A stretch of 11,513 bases of DNA, from NCBI GenBank assembly GCA_037443685.1, contig JBBINX010000072.1:1-11513 (forward strand), written 5' to 3'. Position numbers and translations under genes: made by a program. Of this stretch, positions 6,245-11,513 are shown piece after piece (the first letter of the stretch is position 1; each line of letters opens with the position of its first letter). Under the pieces are notes generated by a model. It was not told where the DNA came from. It saw only the letters and a program-made list of their open reading frames with translations, and did not search any database. The stretch comes from JAHJRJ01 sp037443685 (GTDB taxonomy: Bacteria > Bacteroidota > Ignavibacteria > UBA10030 > BY39).

Positions 6245-7171
6245 ATGAAACTAAGACATTTGATTAAATCGCAACAATTTAGCGTTCCTTCAATAATGGA
6301 ACTGTTTTCAACTGCACAGCAGATGGAAAAAATAGTGACACGTGGAGGAACACAGGATTATAACGGTAAAATAATGGCTTCTCTATTCTATGAGCCGTCA
6401 ACCAGAACAAGATTTTCGTTCGAAACAGCAATGCACCGATTAGGCGGTAGAATCCTCTCGACGGAAAATGCACGCGAATTTTCTTCCGCTATAAGCGGTG
6501 AAAGTCTAGAAGACACAATTAAGGTGATAAGCCAATTTGTTGATGTTATTGTCCTAAGGCACAACGAAATTGGCGGTGCGGAAAGAGCATCAGCAATCTC
6601 GAATGTTCCTGTCATCAATGCGGGAGATGGAAAAGGAGGACAACACCCGACTCAAGCACTAACCGACCTGTACACTATCTTTAGGGAGATAAAAACCATC
6701 GAAGGTTTGAATATTGCTTTAGTTGGCGATTTGGCTCAGGGTAGAACTGTTCGTTCACTCGCTTATCTGTTAAGTAAATATGAAAGAGTAAAAATCTTTT
6801 TTGTCGCACCCGATAAACTTCAAATTCATCAGGATATTCTGGATCATCTCGAAGAAAATAAAGTCTGGTACACAAAAGAAAATGATATTAAAAAAATAAT
6901 AGGTGAAGTTAATGTTGTTTATCAAACCCGAATTGAGAAAGAACAACTTAACGTAACGGATACCGACTACGAAAATATTATGAAGTCATTCTTCATCAAC
7001 CCAAACTTAATGAAGAACCTAAAATCAAGTTCTATCGTTATGCATCCGCTTCCGCGTCTAAATGAGATTTCTGCAGAAGTCGATAGCGATAATAGAGCCG
7101 CCTATTTCCGACAAGCAAAAAATGGAATTTTTATTCGGATGGCTTTATTAAAAACAGTGTTTGAAGTGTAA
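6245..7171 (+). CDS. pyrB: Aspartate carbamoyltransferase-type enzyme with altered active-site residues
   Basis: ATCase makes carbamoyl-aspartate from carbamoyl phosphate and aspartate, step two of pyrimidine synthesis. The 308-residue length is right for a catalytic chain. Clear signatures: YEPSTRTRFSFE (49-60), LRH with Arg105, NAGDG..QHPTQALTDLYT with His134, GDLAQGRT with Arg167, TRIEKEQL with Arg229, HPLPR (267-271) and RAAYFRQAKNG (284-294). By simple counting these fall at almost the same numbers as in the E. coli enzyme. Two residues differ: the 80s loop reads SSAISGE, giving Ser at position 84 where catalytic Lys84 is expected, and position 231 is Glu instead of Gln. Either the enzyme is a divergent ATCase, a transcarbamoylase of other specificity, or impaired. 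No regulatory pyrI is seen. It follows arcC after 81 bases. A ribosome binding site is not obvious. Confidence 0.85.
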   Translation: MKLRHLIKSQQFSVPSIMELFSTAQQMEKIVTRGGTQDYNGKIMASLFYEPSTRTRFSFETAMHRLGGRILSTENAREFSSAISGESLEDTIKVISQFVDVIVLRHNEIGGAERASAISNVPVINAGDGKGGQHPTQALTDLYTIFREIKTIEGLNIALVGDLAQGRTVRSLAYLLSKYERVKIFFVAPDKLQIHQDILDHLEENKVWYTKENDIKKIIGEVNVVYQTRIEKEQLNVTDTDYENIMKSFFINPNLMKNLKSSSIVMHPLPRLNEISAEVDSDNRAAYFRQAKNGIFIRMALLKTVFEV

Positions 7172-7257
7172 TTAACAAATCTCATAAGAGTTTTTGCTTT
7201 TCTTATTAATTATTGTAACTTTATTTCAAAAATAAATCAAGTAATTCAGGAGACTAA

Positions 7258-8106
7258 ATGCGTTCCCTATCACATAAAAAATTAACGCCGCACTGGGCTT
7301 TAATACTTGGAGCATCGAGTGGATTCGGTGCTGCCACTGCCATTGAGCTTGCAAAAAATGGCTGCCATATTTTTGGAGTTCACCTTGACCGCCAGGTGAC
7401 TATGCCCCAGGTCAAAAATGTAATTAAAGAAATCGAAAAAGCTGGTAAACACGCTGTTTTTTTTAATATAAATGCAGCCGATTCAATTAAACGGCAAGAA
7501 ACTTTAGACGAAATCCAGGAAAGACTTTCTGACGAGAAAAGTGGACTTGTTAAAGTTTTAGTTCATTCGCTTGCTTTCGGAACGTTAAAACCGTTTATTT
7601 CTAAAACACCAAATGATTCTATTTCACAAGTCCAAATGGAAATGACTTTGGACGTAATGGCAAACAGTTTAGTTTACTGGACCCAAGGTTTGATAGTGAG
7701 AAATTTGTTTGCAGGCGGCGGTAGAATATTCGGTTTAACTAGCGCAGGTTCACACACCGTGATTCCTAGTTACGGAGCGGTGTCTGCTGCTAAAGCTGCT
7801 CTCGAATCCCATATCCGTCAACTTGCCTTCGAACTCGGACCGATGGGTATAACTGCAAATGCGATCATGGCTGGAGTAACTAATACACCGGCACTTCATA
7901 AAATACCGGGAGCTGTAAAAATGTTAGAGCTTGCAAAAATGAAAAATCCGAGGGGTAGAGTTACAAATCCTGAGGATATTGCTCATGCTATCGTAATGTT
8001 ATGCCGCGAAGAATCACATTGGATTTCCGGAAATGTTATAGGTGTTGACGGGGGTGAAAATATCGTTAACTTCATAGGCGAGAGAAGTTTCCATCAAATA
8101 AAATAA
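7258..8106 (+). CDS. SDR oxidoreductase, probable enoyl-ACP reductase (FabI/FabL-like)
   Basis: This 282-residue short-chain dehydrogenase/reductase probably reduces enoyl-ACP in fatty acid synthesis. The nucleotide loop is GASSGFG (18-24), of the classical TGxxxGxG type. HSLAFG at 103-108 resembles the HSIAFA of FabI. The active-site pair is Tyr172 and Lys179 in YGAVSAAK, the Y-x6-K spacing typical of FabI/FabL enoyl reductases rather than the Y-x3-K of ordinary SDRs. The glycine loop plus Y-x6-K is closest to FabL. The C-terminal part shows ANAIMAGVTNTPAL and GNVIGVDGG. An AGGAG at 7248-7252 supports the start. The protein is longer than typical FabL (about 250), with an N-terminal extension of about 10 residues and a tail. 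An acyl-CoA dehydrogenase follows 27 bases later, so a role with acyl-CoA or modified fatty acids is an alternative. Confidence 0.75.
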   Translation: MRSLSHKKLTPHWALILGASSGFGAATAIELAKNGCHIFGVHLDRQVTMPQVKNVIKEIEKAGKHAVFFNINAADSIKRQETLDEIQERLSDEKSGLVKVLVHSLAFGTLKPFISKTPNDSISQVQMEMTLDVMANSLVYWTQGLIVRNLFAGGGRIFGLTSAGSHTVIPSYGAVSAAKAALESHIRQLAFELGPMGITANAIMAGVTNTPALHKIPGAVKMLELAKMKNPRGRVTNPEDIAHAIVMLCREESHWISGNVIGVDGGENIVNFIGERSFHQIK

Positions 8107-8133
8107 TAAAATAAAAGGAGTTAGAACGACGAC

Positions 8134-9276
8134 ATGTTTGAGTTAAAATTTACAGAAGAGCAAGAAATGCTGCGCCAGATGGTTAAAGAGTTCACTAATA
8201 ATGAGATTAAACCGCTCGCTGCAAAAATAGATGCAGAAGAGCGTATCCCACCCGAGTTAATAAAAAAGATTGGAGAACTTGGACTATTAGGTACAGCTAT
8301 TCCAATAGAATATGGTGGCGGAGGGTTTGGTGAAGTCGGTTATTGCATTATGCAGGAGGAAATTGCGCGCGGTTGCTTATCGACTGCTACGTTCATCGGG
8401 GCTCATCAATCTATCGGAACGAATACAATATATATCGGCGGAAGTGAAGAGCTAAAAAGAAAATATCTACCCCCCTTAGCAGAAGGGAAAATGATTGCAG
8501 CATTCGCGTTAACTGAATCAAAAGCCGGGTCAGATTCTTTCAATGTTCAAACAAAAGCGGTGCTGGATGGTGATGAGTGGGTGATCAACGGCGACAAACT
8601 TTGGATTACAAACGGCAGTATCGCTGACGTTATCTCGTTATTTGCCCGGACTAACCGGGGTATTACTGCATTCGTAGTTGAAACGAAAACACCAGGTTTT
8701 CACGCTCATCCTCCAGAAAAGAAAATGGGAATCAGAGGAAGCGTAACGAACGCACTTACATTTGAGAATGTTCGAATTCCGAAAGAAAATATTATTGGAC
8801 AAGACGGAAGAGGTTTTCTCGTCGCGATGAAGACTTTAGATGCAGGTCGTCTCGGTCTTGGCGCAGCTTGTCTCGGTGCATCAAAGGAGCTTCTTGAGCT
8901 CTCCACAAAATACGCAAAAGAGAGAGAACAGTTTGACCAGCCGATCGCAAATTACCAAGCTGTTCAATTTATGATCGCTGAAATGGCGACTCTGATTTAT
9001 ACTATGGAATCGATAATTTATCGTACTGCCACTGATTACGATTTAGGTAAAAACATAAGCAAACAATCAGCAATGGTAAAACTTTGTTGTTCTGAGGGTC
9101 TTGATACAATTTCTGACCTTGCCGTGCAGATTCATGGCGGTATGGGATACTCACGCGAATTACCGATTGAACGTTTTTATAGAGATTCAAGAATAAATAA
9201 AATATTCGAAGGCACTAACGAGATACAAAAAGGTATTATCGCAAGGGATACAATAAAGAAAAACGGAATTTGTTAA
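8134..9276 (+). CDS. Acyl-CoA dehydrogenase
   Basis: This FAD enzyme oxidises acyl-CoA to trans-2-enoyl-CoA, passing electrons to electron-transfer flavoprotein, as in beta-oxidation or branched-chain amino acid breakdown. The 380-residue length is typical of short- and branched-chain types. The N-terminal helical domain (about 5-115) is followed by signature 1, AFALTESKAGSD, in the middle beta domain near 123-134. The C-terminal helical domain has AKEREQFDQPIANYQAVQF and signature 2, QIHGGMGYSRELPIERFYRD. The likely catalytic base is Glu359 in FEGTNEIQ, the usual position for short- and medium-chain enzymes. The start at 8134 has AAAGGAG at 8114-8120, a rather long 13-base spacing. It lies 27 bases after the enoyl-reductase-like gene and 30 before the methyltransferase-like gene. 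Chain-length specificity cannot be told from sequence alone. Confidence 0.95.
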   Translation: MFELKFTEEQEMLRQMVKEFTNNEIKPLAAKIDAEERIPPELIKKIGELGLLGTAIPIEYGGGGFGEVGYCIMQEEIARGCLSTATFIGAHQSIGTNTIYIGGSEELKRKYLPPLAEGKMIAAFALTESKAGSDSFNVQTKAVLDGDEWVINGDKLWITNGSIADVISLFARTNRGITAFVVETKTPGFHAHPPEKKMGIRGSVTNALTFENVRIPKENIIGQDGRGFLVAMKTLDAGRLGLGAACLGASKELLELSTKYAKEREQFDQPIANYQAVQFMIAEMATLIYTMESIIYRTATDYDLGKNISKQSAMVKLCCSEGLDTISDLAVQIHGGMGYSRELPIERFYRDSRINKIFEGTNEIQKGIIARDTIKKNGIC

Positions 9277-9306
9277 TCAATCAAAAATAAAATTTACGGA
9301 GGGTTT

Positions 9307-10401
9307 ATGCCGACAGTAAAATCAAAACAAAGAACGGAAAAGCTTTCTCACTTAAATAATTTAATTGAAAAGTTGAACGCTTTTTCTGCGGATAACTATT
9401 GGGATTTAGGAAAATTTTTAGTTGAAAGGTTTATACCCGCTGCATTGAAAGAAGGTATTTTCGGAGATGAGGCGTTAAAGACGATTGCCTCTGCACCGGG
9501 TTTTAAATTCCCATACTCAATGTTAAAGCAATGTCAACAATTTTATACTTACTATCCTGATGTAGAAAAGCGTCCGCTACCAGAAATATTCTACTTTGAC
9601 CTCGCTACGAAAGTTGATAATAGCTCTAAGCGTCGTGATTATGAAAAGACGGCGATAGAAAGGAAGTGGACGATTTCCGACTTGAGGAAGAAAATTCACG
9701 ACGATGAATTAGCACGTAGGATGGACGAGAAAACCAAGTTCGGTTTCGATTTGAAAGAGAAAAACTTTTGGTCGTTCGAGGCCGCAGATCCGAGATTCGG
9801 GAAAGCGAACTACAAGGGACGCATTCCAGGGCAAGTAGTTGCGAATCTTCTATTTTACTACACGAACCAAGGGGCGTATATTGTTGACCCGTTTGCTGGC
9901 AGTGGAACTTTGGGCGACATTATTGATACTTTACAGATTTTTCAAGACCGGAAATATAAACTTTATGATATAGAACCGTCCGATGATCGGATTCTTCGCA
10001 ATAATATTTTACAGACGGGAATTCCAGAACAAACGATGAACGTAGATTACGTTTTTTTAGACCCGCCTACAGAATTTTTCCCGGATGCATCCGATTCAGC
10101 TTTCACTGCATCTGCGGCTAAAACTGACACAATGTTAAAGCTAAAAGGAATAGTTCGTGAGAGCGCCAGGATATTGAAAAAGGGTGGTAGAGTTACAATA
10201 ATCATCGAACCGACTATTGTAGGATTGGAGGTTATTGATTTTCCGGGTGAAGTTGCGAACTTGATGAAAGAATTTGGTCTGAAACAAATAGGTAAAGTTT
10301 ATATGCCCCGCCGGTCGGACAGTAGTAAAGTTTCACGTTTAAGCGTTGAGAAAAGTTTGATCTCTGAAATTCGGGAAATATTAACGTTCGAAAAAATATA
10401 A
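9307..10401 (+). CDS. DUF1016-like N-terminus fused to DNA-methyltransferase-like domain
   Basis: The 364-residue protein has two parts. Residues about 10-135 are helical and resemble the DUF1016/YhcG N-terminal domain (DLGKFLVERF, then PGFKFPYSMLKQCQQFYTYYPDV). Residues about 150-335 look like a SAM-dependent DNA methyltransferase: an entry segment GRIPGQVVANLLFYYTNQG (171-189), motif I DPFAGSGT (194-201), an acidic YDIEP (220-224), and motif IV-like LDPPTEFF (251-258), then RILKKGGRVTIII. The motif order is I before IV. Motif IV has Thr where DNA amino-methyltransferases normally have Tyr, Phe or Trp (DPPY/F/W), so activity or substrate may differ. A strong GGAGGG lies three bases before the ATG. 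No restriction enzyme, specificity subunit or phage gene is next to it, so it appears solitary. It could be an orphan methyltransferase or a non-DNA methylase. Confidence 0.7.
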   Translation: MPTVKSKQRTEKLSHLNNLIEKLNAFSADNYWDLGKFLVERFIPAALKEGIFGDEALKTIASAPGFKFPYSMLKQCQQFYTYYPDVEKRPLPEIFYFDLATKVDNSSKRRDYEKTAIERKWTISDLRKKIHDDELARRMDEKTKFGFDLKEKNFWSFEAADPRFGKANYKGRIPGQVVANLLFYYTNQGAYIVDPFAGSGTLGDIIDTLQIFQDRKYKLYDIEPSDDRILRNNILQTGIPEQTMNVDYVFLDPPTEFFPDASDSAFTASAAKTDTMLKLKGIVRESARILKKGGRVTIIIEPTIVGLEVIDFPGEVANLMKEFGLKQIGKVYMPRRSDSSKVSRLSVEKSLISEIREILTFEKI

Positions 10402-10444
10402 TTGCCTTTTACAGCAATATTTCTTAAATTTAAGCCGTTCGGAT

Positions 10445-10517
10445 GGACAGGTAGCTCAGTTGGTAGAGCAACGGCCTGAAAAGCCGTGTGTCGCCAGTTC
10501 AATTCTGGCCCTGTCCA
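10445..10517 (+). tRNA. tRNA-Phe (anticodon GAA)
   Basis: A complete 73-base cloverleaf folds by eye. The acceptor stem GGACAGG/CCTGTCC is perfect over 7 pairs, the D arm is GCTC/GAGC, the anticodon stem ACGGC/GCCGT is perfect with loop CTGAAAA (anticodon GAA at 10478-10480), the variable loop is GTGTC, and the T arm is GCCAG-TTCAATT-CTGGC. Discriminator A is at 10517. The next bases are CAA, so the CCA end is not encoded and must be added by nucleotidyltransferase. A strong terminator follows six bases later. Confidence 0.97.
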
Positions 10518-10522
10518 CAAGG

Positions 10523-10550
10523 AAAGTCGAGTAAACTACTCGACTTTTTT
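10523..10550 (+). terminator. Intrinsic terminator of tRNA-Phe
   Basis: AAAGTCGAGTA (10523-10533) pairs perfectly with TACTCGACTTT (10537-10547) around an AAC loop, and the T-run continues to 10550. This is a textbook rho-independent terminator on the + strand, directly after the tRNA. With its A-run at the left side it could also act weakly in the other direction. Confidence 0.93.
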
Positions 10551-11384
10551 GCTGTAACACTTGACTAAAAATTCTTAACATAAAATTAATGCTAATTTAA
10601 AAATTAACCAGTAATATTCTGTATCATTTATGAAGTTACGTAGAACAGTCATTCTTAACGAAATGATGTATCTTTAATCTCAATTTTGAGATGTTTTTAG
10701 ATGTTTCTCCCAACTCATCGGAATTAACATGATAAAAAGTCGATTCGCTGTTACATCGTATCATTAATACAAAATATATCGGAAATATTTTTAAATAAAT
10801 CAATTGTTTATTTCGTCTGATAATAATTACGGCAAACTTTCTCTATGGACAGATCTGCATTGACGGAAAAAAGGGACTTGATAAGAGCGAACTCTGATGA
10901 TATCAATCCTTAATGAAATCTTCTCAAAATTCTACAGCAAATAATAATATCGATGTGAAATTTTATAAGTTAACCCTCACCATTACAACTTTTCTTAATT
11001 ATCTCAGTGGCATTGTTTGAATTAAAGTTTTCATGTTATGAAAAACTTATCATCAGTAACTCTTGAATTGATGATTCCGCTTAACGTTGATTCCAAATGA
11101 AGATAACCGATTTTTATCATTTAATCTTTAGATATTTAATTCAGATAAGTTACTAAGTGATTCATTATAATCGTATGTATTCGAAAAAGCTGAAATTTGA
11201 CTTTTTAAATGAGAATGATTATAATTCTTTAGTGGTTTTTCAACATTTTAGATTACCTACTAATAACTATCAAATTTGGTAGCTGTTTGGGGTATGCATT
11301 CGTGTTAAGGTAGTTATTAGCAGTAATAGAGCTATATGCGTAATACGTTAAATTAACCTAAAATATAAGCAGAGACTAACAGCA
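10551..11384. other. Long AT-rich region without a credible gene
   Basis: About 830 bases with stop codons in all frames and no open frame that looks coding on either strand. It is visibly richer in A/T than the genes on the left. Contents I can point to are a direct repeat agatgttt at about 10689-10706 and the inverted repeat at 11257-11323. The latter part is probably the promoter and leader region of the gene starting at 11385. No tRNA, CRISPR array or insertion sequence end was recognised. Decayed genes or an unrecognised small RNA cannot be excluded. Confidence 0.5.
11257..11323. repeat. Inverted repeat upstream of the last gene
   Basis: CTAATAACTA at 11260-11269 and TAGTTATTAG at 11311-11320 are exact reverse complements, extended by a T-G and a C-G pair inward and by TC/GA outward after a mismatch. 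The loop is about 37 bases. It ends about 60 bases before the start codon at 11385. It could be a regulator binding pair or a structured leader. Confidence 0.4.
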
Positions 11385-11513
11385 ATGGATAACTTAATAC
11401 AGTTGAAAAAAGTATTTTGGCGTAATGGGGATGTAGTTTCGGAGGAACACTTCTACGTACTTGAAGAATGGATTGAGCAGCTTGTTAGTATTGGTTATTC
11501 CCAAGCTGGAAGT
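11385..11513 (+). CDS. Partial CDS, possible TssK-like type VI baseplate protein (N-terminus only)
   Basis: An open frame of 43 codons runs to the window end without a stop. It begins MDNLIQLKKVFWRNGDVVSE. An in-frame stop at 11349-11351 makes this the first available ATG, but no clear ribosome binding site precedes it. The pattern VFWRNGDVVSEEHFYVLEEW resembles the start of type VI secretion baseplate protein TssK (W-x-x-G-x-x-x-x-P-x-H-F followed by a helix with a Glu). The typical Pro before the His is replaced here by Glu, and the match covers only about 30 residues, so the name is tentative. If right, a secretion or contractile-injection locus would continue to the right. Otherwise it is an unassigned hypothetical protein. 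Confidence 0.45.
   Translation, partial: MDNLIQLKKVFWRNGDVVSEEHFYVLEEWIEQLVSIGYSQAGS

Noticed and set aside
7172..7210. Possible terminator after the pyrB-like gene (ctcataagag followed by T-rich sequence)
   Set aside because: Only three base pairs form around the ATAA loop, too weak for an intrinsic terminator despite the T-rich tail.
9307..10401. Restriction-modification system
   Set aside because: Only the methyltransferase-like gene is present; neighbours are an acyl-CoA dehydrogenase and a tRNA, with no nuclease or specificity gene.
10299..10520. Minus-strand frame of 73 codons across the end of the methyltransferase gene and the tRNA
   Set aside because: It reads through the antisense of tRNA-Phe, as shown by its peptide GPELNWRHTAFQAVALPTEL, a well-known artefact of translated tRNA antisense.
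11038..11100. 20-codon frame starting MKNLSSVTLELMIPLN in the gene desert
   Set aside because: Too short, no ribosome binding site and no similarity to known leader peptides; expected by chance in 830 bases.

Overview
The window reads as chromosomal DNA of a moderately AT-rich Gram-negative-type bacterium. I would guess a metagenome-derived member of the Bacteroidota/Ignavibacteria/Chlorobi (FCB) lineage. That guess rests on general flavour only: gene style, AT-rich spacers holding short degenerate repeats, and a possible type VI-like gene at the right edge. No marker in the window settles taxonomy. Every gene recognised lies on the + strand.

Layout. (1) 1-907: a small DUF2721-like membrane protein gene whose N-terminal segment sits in a different frame (probable single-base frameshift), flanked by inverted copies of a degenerate 10-base repeat and followed by a probable terminator at 813-855. 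(2) 908-2740: glmS, the entry enzyme of amino-sugar and cell-envelope synthesis. (3) 2950-7171: a carbamoyl-phosphate block made of a cyclic-2,3-diphosphoglycerate-synthetase-like P-loop protein, ornithine carbamoyltransferase, carbamate kinase and an aspartate carbamoyltransferase-type enzyme. The first three are tightly packed (8-base gap, then a 1-base stop/start overlap). The fourth follows after an 81-base spacer built of 7-base repeats. (4) 7258-9276: an enoyl-ACP-reductase-like SDR and an acyl-CoA dehydrogenase. (5) 9307-10401: a DUF1016-like N-terminus joined to a DNA-methyltransferase fold with an altered motif IV. (6) 10445-10517: tRNA-Phe(GAA), then a strong intrinsic terminator. 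(7) 10551-11384: about 830 bases without a credible gene, then the first 43 codons of a protein resembling the N-terminus of the type VI secretion baseplate protein TssK, cut by the window end.

How the genes may work together. Carbamate kinase can make carbamoyl phosphate from ammonia, bicarbonate and ATP, or consume it to make ATP. The two transcarbamoylases would pass the carbamoyl group to ornithine (citrulline/arginine) and to aspartate (pyrimidines). No carbamoyl phosphate synthetase or arginine deiminase is present in the window, so the flux direction is open.

Most interesting points: the uncharacterised cDPG-synthetase-like gene packed with argF and arcC; the PyrB-like protein with Ser at the position of catalytic Lys84 and Glu at that of Gln231; the DPPT motif in the methyltransferase; the frameshifted DUF2721 gene; and several spacers built of 7- or 10-base degenerate tandem repeats. 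I cannot claim a clearly new defence or mobile system from this sequence.
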